A stretch of DNA of 64,000 nt from Hyphomicrobiales bacterium. Lineage in GTDB: Bacteria > Pseudomonadota > Alphaproteobacteria > Rhizobiales > Rhizobiaceae. Positions 35,586-44,741 of this stretch are shown here, one piece after another. The DNA lies in NCBI GenBank assembly GCA_900469615.1, contig UBYA01000022.1, positions 65,679 to 129,678 on the forward strand, in the 5' to 3' direction. Position 1 is the stretch's first letter. Each line of letters starts with the position of its first letter. Made by a program: the position numbers and the translations under genes. The notes beneath the pieces were generated by a model. The model ran no database searches and was not told the origin of the DNA. It saw only the letters and a list, made by a program, of their open reading frames with translations.

Positions 35586-37074
35586 TTGCCTGCTGTCCCG
35601 AATAGTTCTGGCCTCTGGGACGCGCATCGCCCCCCTGTCCCTGATTCAGCAGGGATTGCTGCTGCTGATTCGAGCCGGAGCGGCTGCTGTCCGGCTGCTG
35701 GTCCGCGTTCGAGGCCAGGCTAACGGTGATGTTGTCCACCTGATAGCCTTGCGCCCGCAGCGCGTCGATCATGCGGCTCTGATCGGCGTGAAGCTGCCTG
35801 TAGGCCTCGCCCGTCTGAACCTTGAGGTCGACGCTCAGCTGGTCTCCGGAGAGCCGCATGGTGGCGGTGACGTCGCCGAGATTGTCCGGGCGCAGCTGGA
35901 TCTTGAGCGTGTTGACGACCTTGCCCGCGCCCGCCGCGCTGGCGGCATTGGAAAGTGCCGAGCCCGGCTGCATTGCAGCCGACCATTCGCGGTCGCCGGA
36001 CAAAGCTCCGGCAACAAGCGCCGAGTTAGTTGCAAGGCCCAGATAGCGGCGGGAGTCCAGCACGGTGATGCCTTGCAAATCGCCGCCCGTGGAAGCTCCG
36101 GCCTTGACGTCGGCCGCATCATCGCCACTCTTGCTGATCGACAGATCGAGCGCGCCGCCACGGCCGTCCGCCCGCGTCAGGCGGAAAGTCTGCGCCGTGT
36201 CCGTCCCTTTGGCATCGCCCGGAACCGCCGATGCTGCGTCGGACGCATCCCCGGTCAGTGCCGCGTTGGCGAGCGCCGCTCCCGGAACCTTTGCATCGTC
36301 GGCACCCTTGCCCGGCTGGGCCGAGCCCATCTGCGCCGCAGCGGCGGATTGGGGAACGTTCAGCAGCGACAGGGTATCCGAGATCGTATTGGCCGCCTGA
36401 CCGCCTTGCGTCTGCGGCGACTTACCATCATCCGCAGACTGCGCATCCTTCCCGCCTTTCGCGGCAGCGGTCTTCCCGTCGCCTTTCACCGGCGCTGCCT
36501 GACCGTCCGATGTTGCGACATCGGCCAGTTGCTGCGCCATCTCGGCAAGCTGATCGAGCGCGCTCGATTGCGCCGGCACCTTGCCGTCATCGGCAGCCGG
36601 CATGGCCGGATCGGCAGATGAGGCGGGCTGATCGCCGTCAACCGAGGCCTTGCCGCCTTCGGCAGCGGCCGAGGCTGCCTTCTGCAACTCTATCAGCGAT
36701 TTCGAGAGCGCGGCAGCGCCACCCCCCTGAGAAGGTTTTGCGCCCTTCTGCAAGCCGGCGAGGCTGGCAAGACTGGCCCCGGACGTGTCGATCATTCCAG
36801 CTCCTGCATTGGCACTGTCATCAACGGCAGGAGCCGGCGCCGCGGAATTGCCCGCGGCTGTCCTTGCCGAGCCCGCATCGCCATTGGCGCTTGCGCCCGC
36901 AGCCGCCCCGGCCTGACCGGCATTCGGGCCGGAGGACCTGCGTCCATTGCCGAGCGAGCTGGTCAGCGCATCGATAAAGCCCTTGCCGTCGTCCTGCTTC
37001 GAGGAGCGCGCACCTTTGGCGGCGGCAAGAATATCCGCCCCCGATGAGGCGCCGGACACACCGATGTCGTTCAT
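35488..37074 (-). CDS. fliK: Hook-length control protein FliK (MotD)
   Basis: A 528-aa low-complexity protein. Residues 1-about 390 are rich in Ala, Gly, Ser, Asp and Lys (ruler region). The C-terminal FliK-type hook domain at about 390-480 contains LKIQLRPDNLGDVTATMRL, AYRQLHADQSRMIDALRAQG and YQVDNITVSL. In S. meliloti this gene was first named motD and later reclassified as fliK. It lies after motB-motC; the ATG at 37074 is two bases after the motC stop (a TTG at 37080 is the alternative). Its end overlaps the transglycosylase start. Confidence 0.92.
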   Translation of the reverse strand: MNDIGVSGASSGADILAAAKGARSSKQDDGKGFIDALTSSLGNGRRSSGPNAGQAGAAAGASANGDAGSARTAAGNSAAPAPAVDDSANAGAGMIDTSGASLASLAGLQKGAKPSQGGGAAALSKSLIELQKAASAAAEGGKASVDGDQPASSADPAMPAADDGKVPAQSSALDQLAEMAQQLADVATSDGQAAPVKGDGKTAAAKGGKDAQSADDGKSPQTQGGQAANTISDTLSLLNVPQSAAAAQMGSAQPGKGADDAKVPGAALANAALTGDASDAASAVPGDAKGTDTAQTFRLTRADGRGGALDLSISKSGDDAADVKAGASTGGDLQGITVLDSRRYLGLATNSALVAGALSGDREWSAAMQPGSALSNAASAAGAGKVVNTLKIQLRPDNLGDVTATMRLSGDQLSVDLKVQTGEAYRQLHADQSRMIDALRAQGYQVDNITVSLASNADQQPDSSRSGSNQQQQSLLNQGQGGDARPRGQNYSGQQANGNDGNRSSGERGVEDGAAGGVQRSRSGAVYL

Positions 37075-37076
37075 GA

Positions 37077-38381
37077 TCAATGACTTTCCTGCTTCAACAG
37101 GCCGTCGATGGCATCCAGCTTCGAACGGCTCGTCGTGACGAATGCGTTGAATGAAGAGTCGGCCTCCTGCCGCCCTCCCTCCGGGGCGGGAGCCGCGTCT
37201 GCCGGGGCTCCCTGCTCAACACCCGCCGTGCCGGGAGATTGGCCTCCCGCCTGATTCGTCACAGCAGCATCGTGTTCAGTATTCTGTTGGTTGGAAAGGG
37301 TAGGAACACTGCCTTGCCCGAGGCTTGCAGCGTCCGGCGTGCGCATGATCTCCTGCGCCACCGCCTTTGCGGCATCGCGCAGCGCCCGGTCACGCGTGTT
37401 CAATTCTCCCGCCGGCATCTGGTCGACATCGCTGATCGCCGACTTCAGCTCGGGCGTCGATATGGCCGCCACGCCGCCATAGAAGTTCGCCAATGCGCCG
37501 AAGGCATCGCCGCCGCCGACGGAGATCGCCTGGGCACGGCTCGCCGCCAGCGTGGCAAGATCGGACTTGCCGGCGATCGCGGCGCGGCGCGCCATGCGCA
37601 GATAGATTTCCCGCTGCCTGGGCGGGTCCATGAAGGACAGGGTGTCGATAATATCCTGCTGCTTGATATCGGAATCATGGTCGACCACGAGCTGCACGAA
37701 AAGATCGGCGAACTGGCTGGCATAGGGCGAATGCAGGAAGCGCCTCGTGTAGCGCTGCGCATAATCGAGCCCCATCGGCACCATTCCCGCATCGGCGCAC
37801 AAGGCAAGCGAACGGCGCAGCGCCGATTCCTCGACGATGGTCCCGGGCGCCATCAGACGAGCCCAGTCGTAGAGCTTCAAGGCCGCCTTGGGGTTCTTGC
37901 CGGACATGACGTTGCCGGCAACCAGAGAGAGATAGGGGCCGATCGGCTTGTCGCGATATTCCCTGGCAATGTCGGCAAGCGTGTTGACGACCAGCAGTCC
38001 CTTGCCGTTCAGGTACTTCCTGAGCACATCGGCAACGCGATTGTCGAAATTGCCGTTGACGTCACGCGACATAAGATATTCGAGTGTCTCGGGATTGCCC
38101 CCGCTCATGGCATAGATCAGCGCCGCATCGACGTTGCGCCCGTCCTCGAACACGGATTTATCCGCATTGCGCAGGCGGTCGTCGATGGTCGCAAGCAGGA
38201 AACGCTGCATCTCCCCGGCGGAGCTGTCGCCTGCCACCATGGAATCCTGGACGAATTCGAGCGAGCGCAGCATCTTGTAGAGCGGCAGGTTGTCCTGCCC
38301 CTCGGCACTCGCGGCCCCCGGCACCAGAATGCCGAAGGTCAGCGTGAGCGCAAGGTGATGACGACGCTGTTTGCGCACCAT
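37077..38381 (-). CDS. motC: Periplasmic motility protein MotC
   Basis: A 434-aa exported protein (signal peptide at about 1-26, HLALTLTFGILVPGAASA) known in rhizobia as a periplasmic chaperone or partner of MotB. The helical tetratricopeptide-like middle includes YLSLVAGNVMSGKNPKAALK and IVEESALRRSLALCADAGMV. The C-terminal about 80 residues are variable and Gly/Ala/Gln-rich. It sits three bases after motB and overlaps the fliK region, forming motB-motC-fliK. Confidence 0.94.
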   Translation of the reverse strand: MVRKQRRHHLALTLTFGILVPGAASAEGQDNLPLYKMLRSLEFVQDSMVAGDSSAGEMQRFLLATIDDRLRNADKSVFEDGRNVDAALIYAMSGGNPETLEYLMSRDVNGNFDNRVADVLRKYLNGKGLLVVNTLADIAREYRDKPIGPYLSLVAGNVMSGKNPKAALKLYDWARLMAPGTIVEESALRRSLALCADAGMVPMGLDYAQRYTRRFLHSPYASQFADLFVQLVVDHDSDIKQQDIIDTLSFMDPPRQREIYLRMARRAAIAGKSDLATLAASRAQAISVGGGDAFGALANFYGGVAAISTPELKSAISDVDQMPAGELNTRDRALRDAAKAVAQEIMRTPDAASLGQGSVPTLSNQQNTEHDAAVTNQAGGQSPGTAGVEQGAPADAAPAPEGGRQEADSSFNAFVTTSRSKLDAIDGLLKQESH

Positions 38382-38384
38382 GAA

Positions 38385-39812
38385 CTATCCCTGCCTGCCT
38401 TGGCCGGACTTGCCCTTGCCCGAGGCGGGCTTGGCGGGAGCCTGGCTGCCCGCAGGGTCCGCCGCGGCCTGGTTCGAGGGGTTCGCAATCAGAATCTCGA
38501 TGCGGCGATTGGCATCGTTGAAGGGATCGTCGGGCAATTTCAGACGCCGGTCCGCGAAGCCGGAAACCTGAACCACCCGCTTCTCGTCCAGCCCGCCGCT
38601 GGTCAGCATGTAATAGGCGCTCTGGGCGCGATCGAGCGAAAGGCGCCAGTTGTCGTTGCGTCCGTCGACCATGTAGGGGCGCCCGTCGGTGTGACCGCGG
38701 ATCAGGATCGATCCCTTGCGCGCGGCGAGCAGCTTGCCGATCTTCTCCATCGCCAACACCATCTCGCGGCGCGGAACCGCCGACCCGATATTGAACATCG
38801 GGTCGTTGCTTTGGTCGGAAATCGTCACCAGCACGCCGCCTTCGGCCGCAGTGACCTGCAGCCCCTCGGCCAGCTGGCCGGCAACGCCTTTGATTTCCGC
38901 CTGGATAGCCTGCTGCAAATCCTTTGCCTGCTGCTGCTCGGCCTTCGTCGGGGCGGCGTCCCTGCCCTGCGGCAATGCGGCATTGTCCTCGGGCGCCGAT
39001 GCATCGCTCTGCCCGGAGGCCCCGGCAGGCTGCTGGGACTGCGTCTGCTTTCCCTGTGCCTTGCCGGCAGCCTGCTTCTGCTCGCTCGCCGTCGACTGCT
39101 GTTCCGGCGTCACCGGCTGATCGGCAGGCTGTCCCGTGTCGGCAGCCGTTGCCTTCGACAAAGCGACGACTTCGCCCTTGGGCGACTGATCCGACTTGGC
39201 GGACTGTTCCTCGTCCGCCTTCTTCGAGGCGCTGGAAACCTGAACCTGCTTCGTCCAGAAATCCGGATCGAAAGGATCGCGATAGGCTTGGCCGCCGTCC
39301 GCGCCGGTTGCCGGACCCGACTGGGCGGCACCGCCATCGCCCTTGGCGCTGACATTGGCCTGCTGGCCGACTTCCTGCGCGATCTCGGCAAGAACCGAAT
39401 AGGGATTCTCGAAGAAATCGGCTTCGGAGTAGTTCGTCTGATCGCCTGATGTCGATGTCAGGTCCTCGCCGGTCTTGGCCGACTTGCCGTCGCTCGGCTT
39501 GTCCTGCGGCTTGTCCGACTTCTGCTGGTTCTTTTCGCCCTGGGCCTGATCGACAGGCTTCTTGAGACCCTTCTCCGTCGGCTTTTCGTCAGCGAGCTTG
39601 ATCGGGTTGAAATAGGACGCGACGGAAGCCTTCGTCTCCTCGTTGGCGGCGTTCACCAGCCACATCACCAGGAAGAAGGCCATCATGGCCGTCATGAAGT
39701 CGGCATAGGCGATCTTCCATGCGCCGCCGTGACCGCCTTCGTGGTCGCCGCCGCCATGGCGCTTGACGATGATGATCTCGTGCTTGCCGTGATTTTGATC
39801 GCCGTCGCTCAT
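38385..39812 (-). CDS. motB: Flagellar stator protein MotB
   Basis: A 475-aa peptidoglycan-anchored stator with MotA. The proton-binding Asp is in YADFMTAMMAFFLVMWLVN, in the single N-terminal helix (about 35-55). A long charged, disordered linker occupies about 80-300. The OmpA-like peptidoglycan domain reads ILIRGHTDGRPYMVDGRN and LSLDRAQSAYYML, near the C-terminus. The linker is much longer than in enteric MotB (about 308 aa), as is usual in rhizobia. MotA is encoded far away, at 59871. Confidence 0.97.
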   Translation of the reverse strand: MSDGDQNHGKHEIIIVKRHGGGDHEGGHGGAWKIAYADFMTAMMAFFLVMWLVNAANEETKASVASYFNPIKLADEKPTEKGLKKPVDQAQGEKNQQKSDKPQDKPSDGKSAKTGEDLTSTSGDQTNYSEADFFENPYSVLAEIAQEVGQQANVSAKGDGGAAQSGPATGADGGQAYRDPFDPDFWTKQVQVSSASKKADEEQSAKSDQSPKGEVVALSKATAADTGQPADQPVTPEQQSTASEQKQAAGKAQGKQTQSQQPAGASGQSDASAPEDNAALPQGRDAAPTKAEQQQAKDLQQAIQAEIKGVAGQLAEGLQVTAAEGGVLVTISDQSNDPMFNIGSAVPRREMVLAMEKIGKLLAARKGSILIRGHTDGRPYMVDGRNDNWRLSLDRAQSAYYMLTSGGLDEKRVVQVSGFADRRLKLPDDPFNDANRRIEILIANPSNQAAADPAGSQAPAKPASGKGKSGQGRQG

Positions 39813-40444
39813 TTCAGAATCTCTTTCAGACCAGCGGCCCAGGCCGACATCCGGGTCACGAGCACGCTCTCGCCGATCGTCACGGTGAGATCGACATCCG
39901 GCGCCTCGACATGGCGCAGCAGAGAGCCGTCATCGCCGAGATGCGTGCGAAGAGCCTCGAAAAGATCGTGGGGACCGCTGACCGAAATCGTCCCGGCGCT
40001 GCCGTCGAGAATTGCGGCTCTGACCAGCTCGGCGAGTTCGGCGACGGCCTTGGCGGTCAGAGTCCCGGTCATGACCGGCGCGAGGATGGCGGCCGTGTCG
40101 GCGCTGATCGCCTGCCCCAGCAAGGTGGCGATGCGCGTCATGTCGGCCGCGATTTTCTCCGCTGCCTGCTCCTCGTAGCGTGCCCGCAACGCATCCATCT
40201 CGGCGCGGAACGATTCGGCCATGGCATCGAGTTCGGCCTGGTGCTTCTGCGACAATTCCAGGGTTGCCGCCTCATGCCCTTCCGCATAGGCGGCCCGACG
40301 CTCGGCCTCGACATCGACGGGCGGCTCTGCCGGACTTTCGAGGAATTCCCCCGGCTCGGCGAACGCCATGTCCTCGACATGAGGGGGCGGCGGAGCCTGT
40401 TCGGCGCTGAAATCCTTGAGATATCGGGACAATGCCAGGCTCAC
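39809..40444 (-). CDS. fliH: FliH-like flagellar export regulator
   Basis: A 211-aa, acidic, helical protein. A proline-rich N-terminus precedes a long charged helix (about 45-105, EGHEAATLELSQKHQAELDA) and a C-terminal globular half (about 110-211, LTAKAVAELAELVRAAILDG). This is the layout of FliH, which restrains the ATPase FliI. It overlaps motB by four bases. The alphaproteobacterial proteins diverge strongly from enteric FliH, so the name rests on layout and position. Confidence 0.7.
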   Translation of the reverse strand: MSLALSRYLKDFSAEQAPPPPHVEDMAFAEPGEFLESPAEPPVDVEAERRAAYAEGHEAATLELSQKHQAELDAMAESFRAEMDALRARYEEQAAEKIAADMTRIATLLGQAISADTAAILAPVMTGTLTAKAVAELAELVRAAILDGSAGTISVSGPHDLFEALRTHLGDDGSLLRHVEAPDVDLTVTIGESVLVTRMSAWAAGLKEILK

Positions 40445-40690
40445 GCGCGCATCCCCCCGTTCACGCCTGCAAGGCGCTGCGAGCCGATGCCGCCAAGGGG
40501 CCGATCCATTCCCATTCTCAAAACGTCGATCATCACGCTTCCGGTTTCCGTCCTCTGGCTACGCCTTCCGGAAATGACTGACGTCACCGGCACATTGCGC
40601 AACCATGCCACTGCGAAGGACCGTAGGCAGTCAAACTTGTGCGAGGATGAATGCGGCGGCTCGGCCGATCGGGCCGCACCGCCGAAACCA

Positions 40691-41671
40691 CTATTTCGAT
40701 TGCAGGAGAATCAGCACCTTGTTCGCCATGCTGTTGGCGATCGACAACGCCTGGATCCCCATCTGCTGGGCGGTTTGCAGGGCGCTCTGCCGCACCGACG
40801 CCTCTTCCATGTTCGTATCGACGAGATCGCCGACGCTGCTCTTGATCGCATCGCTGAGCTTGGAAATATAATCCGACTGATCGTCGATATTCGACTTCAT
40901 CAGCCCCAGTGTCGAATCCGCCGAGGTCGCGGACTTCAGGAGCGAGTTGGTGACATTGATCATGTCGGTCAGCTCGTCATCCGTCGTGCTGCTCGATATG
41001 GCGATTTCCGTCCCGCCGGCCGATGGCGTGCCGGTATCGGCCGCCAGGAGATAGTAATTGCGGGCAGTGGTGCTGCCGCTGCCCGATGTGTCGAACGTGC
41101 TTGCGTCGATATTCTTCGTCAACAATCCCCGGCTCGGATCGGCCGTATCGATCATCAGCGTCTCGGAGCTGTCGTAGCCGATGGTCGTCAGGCTGACCTG
41201 GCCGCCAGCGCCGCGCGTGAAATTGCTGATCACGGATTGCTGCGTGCTCGGCTGTTGTGCAGTGTTGTAGAGCCAGTTTTCACCGGAAAAGGAGGCCGAC
41301 TGCGTGACCGATTGCAGCTGATTCTTGAGCTGCAGGATATCGGCATTGATTGCATCCCTGTCGGTGCCCGGCTCTTTTGCCGAGACCAGCTTCGACTGGA
41401 TCTGCGTCAGGAGGCTGACGACGGTATCCATTGCCGTGGATGCGGTATCCACCTTGGAAGAGCCGACGCCGAGCGCATCCGAAATCGTTGAAAGGCTGCT
41501 CTGGTCGGAGCGCATGGTGGTTGCCATCGACCAATAGGTCGGATCGTCGCTCGCCGTGGCGATACGAGAGCCGGACGAGACCTGCTGCTGCACGACACCG
41601 AGATCTGTAGTGATTCCGCGCAACACGGTCAGCGCCGCCGACGCGGCAGGATTCGTCGTCACATTGCTCAT
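40691..41671 (-). CDS. Flagellin, divergent copy
   Basis: A 326-aa filament subunit. N-terminal domain: TDLGVVQQQVSSGSRIATAS and WSMATTMRSDQSSLSTISDA; C-terminal domain: DSTLGLMKSNIDDQSDYISK and SALQTAQQMGIQALSIANSM. The central part is unlike the other three flagellins and its end (NKVLILLQSK) differs too. It is likely a minor or early-branching paralogue. It lies 246 bases beyond the fliH-like gene. The leader in front of it has the same features as the leaders of the others, in weaker form. Confidence 0.95.
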   Translation of the reverse strand: MSNVTTNPAASAALTVLRGITTDLGVVQQQVSSGSRIATASDDPTYWSMATTMRSDQSSLSTISDALGVGSSKVDTASTAMDTVVSLLTQIQSKLVSAKEPGTDRDAINADILQLKNQLQSVTQSASFSGENWLYNTAQQPSTQQSVISNFTRGAGGQVSLTTIGYDSSETLMIDTADPSRGLLTKNIDASTFDTSGSGSTTARNYYLLAADTGTPSAGGTEIAISSSTTDDELTDMINVTNSLLKSATSADSTLGLMKSNIDDQSDYISKLSDAIKSSVGDLVDTNMEEASVRQSALQTAQQMGIQALSIANSMANKVLILLQSK

Positions 41672-41929
41672 CAGAAAATCCGTCGTTCCATGGGGACTGG
41701 CAAGCCGGGCCTATCCGGCAGCAACGTTCGGCCTCATGCCCGCCAGCGGGAGAACTCCCAGCGCGGCCCGTCGCTGAAGCAGGATCCGGCGACCGCTCCG
41801 AAGGAGAAGAAAAGGCCGGATTCTGCACAAGAACTGCAAATCAATTACCGGCAACGTTAACAAAAGCTTATGGGCGGCGACAAGAGGGAAATGCCGCCGC
41901 GCCATTTCAACGTAAGCTCCGGTCAAGGC

Positions 41930-42850
41930 TCACTTGAAGAGAGCCAGGACATTCTGCGCGCTGGTATTGGCGATTTGCAGCGACTGGATCGCCAGCTGCT
42001 GCTGGGTCTGCAGGGCCGACAGCCTGCTCGATTCCTCTTCCATATCCGCGTCGACGAGCTTGCCGACACCGGAATCGATCGTGTCGCTGAGCGTGGAGAC
42101 GAAGCTGGTCTGCAGATCGATGCGGGTCGAAAGCGAGCCGAGCTGCGAGGCCGTGCTCGTCATGGCGTTGAGGGCGCCCTGAACGAGGTTCATCGCCTTG
42201 CCGATGTCGCCGCTCGTCATGTTGGTGATGTCGAGGCTGAAGACGGAATAGGATTTGCCGCTGATATTCTGCTTGCTCCCGAGAATGCCGGAGCTGGTGT
42301 CGATCGCGCCGCCGGACTTCGCGCCGAACAGGACATTGCCTTGCGAGCCGGTATCGAAGCTGTAGCTGGTGCTGTTGACGGAGACCGTGCCGTCATTGTT
42401 GCGCACGAAGGAGGAGACGACGGAGGCCGAGGCGCCGCTGGCCGCATACATCCAGTTCTGCCCGGAGAAGGAGGCGGATTGGGCAATGCTTTCCAGCTGC
42501 TGCTGAAGCTGCGTGATTTCTTCCTGAACATCCGCCTTCGACACGCTGTTTTCGGTCGCCGCGACGAGCTTGTCCTTGATCTGCTGAACGACCGTGATGG
42601 CATTGTCCATCGCCGTATAGGCCGTATCGACCTTGGCCGCGCCCAGGCCGAGCGCGTCGGAGACTGCGGAAAGCGCGCTGTTGTCGGAGCGCATGGTGGT
42701 GGCGATCGACCAGTAGGCGGCGTTGTCTGCGGCTTTGGCGACCTTGTAGCCCGAGGAAACACGGCTTTGCGTATCCTGCAGGCTGGAGTTGATCGTGCGC
42801 AGAGTCTGGAGAGCGGACATCGCCGCGTCGTTGGTGAGGATGCTGGTCAT
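41930..42850 (-). CDS. Flagellin
   Basis: A 306-aa flagellin: SILTNDAAMSALQTLRTINS, SGYKVAKAADNAAYWSIATT and C-terminal SALQTQQQLAIQSLQIANTS. The start at 42850 (MTSIL) is aligned with the starts of the copies at 46130 and 47298; the longer frame to 42913 is untranslated leader. A conserved leader and an inverted repeat lie upstream. Between this gene and the next flagellin is the PLP/ATP-grasp cassette. Confidence 0.97.
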   Translation of the reverse strand: MTSILTNDAAMSALQTLRTINSSLQDTQSRVSSGYKVAKAADNAAYWSIATTMRSDNSALSAVSDALGLGAAKVDTAYTAMDNAITVVQQIKDKLVAATENSVSKADVQEEITQLQQQLESIAQSASFSGQNWMYAASGASASVVSSFVRNNDGTVSVNSTSYSFDTGSQGNVLFGAKSGGAIDTSSGILGSKQNISGKSYSVFSLDITNMTSGDIGKAMNLVQGALNAMTSTASQLGSLSTRIDLQTSFVSTLSDTIDSGVGKLVDADMEEESSRLSALQTQQQLAIQSLQIANTSAQNVLALFK

Positions 42851-42879
42851 GGAAGGGTGCCCCTTGTGGCTGAATTTGG

Positions 42880-42925
42880 AAGGGACATTCCGGTCTGCGG
42901 CCGGGAACGGCAATCAGCCTCATGC
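42880..42925 (-). promoter_or_regulatory. Conserved flagellin leader segment
   Basis: The elements agggacattccgg, ccgg-aacggca and cagcctcatgc, given on the plus strand, recur in the same order upstream of the other flagellins. They sit about 30-75 bases ahead of the ATG. Such a conserved untranslated region is a candidate FlbT/FlaF target or core promoter. Confidence 0.6.
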
Positions 42926-42927
42926 TT

Positions 42928-42954
42928 GTTAACCGCCTCTTAAGAGAGGTTAAC
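42928..42954. promoter_or_regulatory. GTTAACC/GGTTAAC inverted repeat upstream of flagellin
   Basis: GTTAACC (42928-42934) and GGTTAAC (42948-42954) face each other across CTCTTAAGAG-containing sequence. The centre is about 91 bases from the ATG. The same repeat occurs at 47121-47145, which argues for a regulator site. Confidence 0.6.
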
Positions 42955-43253
42955 CAACCGTTGCGTTAGCAGCAACTGACAGCAAGATGGTTAATAAAAG
43001 GTTAACGCGATCGCTAAAAGTTAACGAAATCATACGGTCCGCCGGTCGGCGCGGCCGATGTCACCTACTCGGTTTCATGCCGTTTGCGCCGCGACATCGT
43101 CATTTGGCGCGCGTCGCGCGCCGCAAGTCAGCCTCGCGCCACCTTGGACGTCGTAGCATAGGGCGATCCGTCCCGTGTCGCGCGAGAAGCGGTCGGCATA
43201 TTCGCCACCGCTTCGGCGGAATGTCGGCATGCCCGGCCATATACGAGGTTGAA

Positions 43254-44741
43254 ATGTTCAGTTTGCAGGATGCCGGGCGAGCGGCGGTCGATCGCCATGA
43301 GCGAACAAGCCTCGACCCGGACGACTGGCAGGCCCTGCGCAGGCAAGGCCACCGGATGCTGGACGACATGTTCGATCATCTCCAGGCGCTTGGCACGAAG
43401 CCGGTCTGGCAACATGCCCCGGCTTCCGCCCGTGCTCTGTTCGATGCGCCCTTACCCGTCGAGGCCAGCGATATTGCGGATGTGCATGCCGTCTTCCGGG
43501 AGAGCATATTGCCTTACGGCAGCGGCAATATTCACCCCGGATTCATGGGCTGGGTCCAGGGCGGCGGCACGGTCGCCGGCATGCTGGCCGAAATGCTGGC
43601 CGGCGGGCTGAACGCCAATCTCGGCGGACGCGACCACATGCCGATCGAGGTCGAGCGGCAGATCATCCGCTGGATGCGCCGGATCTTCTCTTTTCCGGAA
43701 ACGGCCGGCGGCATATTCCTGACCGGCGCATCGCAGGCCAATTTCGCCGCGGTGCAGATCGCCAGATGCCGCAAGCTCGGGCGTGACGTGCGCGCCGCCG
43801 GCCTGTCTGACGAATCCCGGCTCGTGGCCTACGCATCGAGCGAGGTGCATGGATGCGTCCCTCGCGCCTTCGAAATGTCCGGTATCGGCAGCAACCGGCT
43901 GCGGCGCATTGCCGTCAACGCCCTCGGCCAGATCGATGTCGAGGCGTTGCAACAGGCAATCCTCAGCGACAGGCAGGAAGGCTTCCTGCCGTTCCTCGTC
44001 ATCGGCAGTGCAGGGACGGTCAATACCGGCGCCGTCGACAATCTCGCCGCCCTTCGGCATGTCGCCGACACTCACGACCTTCATTTCCACGTCGACGGCG
44101 CACTCGGGGCGCTCGGCGTTCTCAGCCCGGATCTGGCCCACCTGTTCGCCGGAATCGAGAGCTGCGATTCGCTCGCCTTCGACTTCCACAAATGGGGCCA
44201 GGTGCCCTACGACGCCGGCTTCCTTCTCGTGCGCGACGCAGAGTGGCAGCGACAGACCTTTGCCTCGGATGCCGCCTATCTCAGCCGCGCGGCCACCGGC
44301 CTTGCAGGCGGAGACTGGTGGCCTTGCGATTACGGACCCGACCTGTCGCGCGGCTTCAGGGCGCTGAAGACCTGGTTTACCCTTAAAACCTATGGCGTCA
44401 GAGCATTGGGGGACGCCATGAGCGCCAATTGCATGCTGGCGCGCAGGCTGGCGCAGCGGATCGAGCAGGAACCTGCGCTGAAACTGCTCGCACCCGTCGC
44501 CCTCAACATCGTCTGCTTCGCCTATGTCGGAGCGGACGGCACGATGCCATCCTCCATCAACTCCCATATCGTCGAGCGTCTCCACGCCGAAGGCCGCGTC
44601 GCCCCGTCCCTCACCCATCTGAACGGGCAGCCGGCCATCCGCGCCGCGATCGTGAATCACCGGACGCGGCAGACGGATATCGACGCACTCGTTGAAAGCG
44701 TTTTGACAATCGGTTCCCGACAGGATCTCCCTCAATGCTGA
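43254..44741 (+). CDS. PLP-dependent group II decarboxylase family protein
   Basis: A 495-aa pyridoxal-phosphate enzyme of the aromatic-amino-acid/glutamate/diaminobutyrate decarboxylase fold. The substrate-side region reads HPGFMGWVQGGGTVAGMLAE and SFPETAGGIFLTGASQANFA. HVDGALGA holds the cofactor-binding Asp (about 281) and DFHKW holds the Schiff-base Lys (about 313). It should remove CO2 from an amino acid to give an amine (or act as an oxidative variant); the substrate is unknown. The ATG at 43254 follows AGG six bases upstream, while the 89 codons ahead of it look untranslated. It overlaps the ATP-grasp gene by seven bases. The pair lies between flagellins, divergent from one. Confidence 0.85.
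   Translation: MFSLQDAGRAAVDRHERTSLDPDDWQALRRQGHRMLDDMFDHLQALGTKPVWQHAPASARALFDAPLPVEASDIADVHAVFRESILPYGSGNIHPGFMGWVQGGGTVAGMLAEMLAGGLNANLGGRDHMPIEVERQIIRWMRRIFSFPETAGGIFLTGASQANFAAVQIARCRKLGRDVRAAGLSDESRLVAYASSEVHGCVPRAFEMSGIGSNRLRRIAVNALGQIDVEALQQAILSDRQEGFLPFLVIGSAGTVNTGAVDNLAALRHVADTHDLHFHVDGALGALGVLSPDLAHLFAGIESCDSLAFDFHKWGQVPYDAGFLLVRDAEWQRQTFASDAAYLSRAATGLAGGDWWPCDYGPDLSRGFRALKTWFTLKTYGVRALGDAMSANCMLARRLAQRIEQEPALKLLAPVALNIVCFAYVGADGTMPSSINSHIVERLHAEGRVAPSLTHLNGQPAIRAAIVNHRTRQTDIDALVESVLTIGSRQDLPQC

Larger units (their letters stand above)
42851..43253. other. Divergent regulatory region between flagellin and PLP-decarboxylase genes
   Basis: About 403 bases without a gene. The first part (to about 42925) is the flagellin leader, followed by the inverted repeat at 42928-42954 and an AT-rich patch with further GTTAA motifs (about 42989-43030), then GC-rich sequence. 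It must hold promoters for both directions, which allows joint control of flagellin and the cassette. Confidence 0.5.

Noticed and set aside
42987..43253. 89-codon N-terminal extension of the PLP decarboxylase
   Set aside because: Very Arg-rich, lies in the divergent promoter region, and the ATG at 43254 has a better ribosome site and starts at the family's expected N-terminus.
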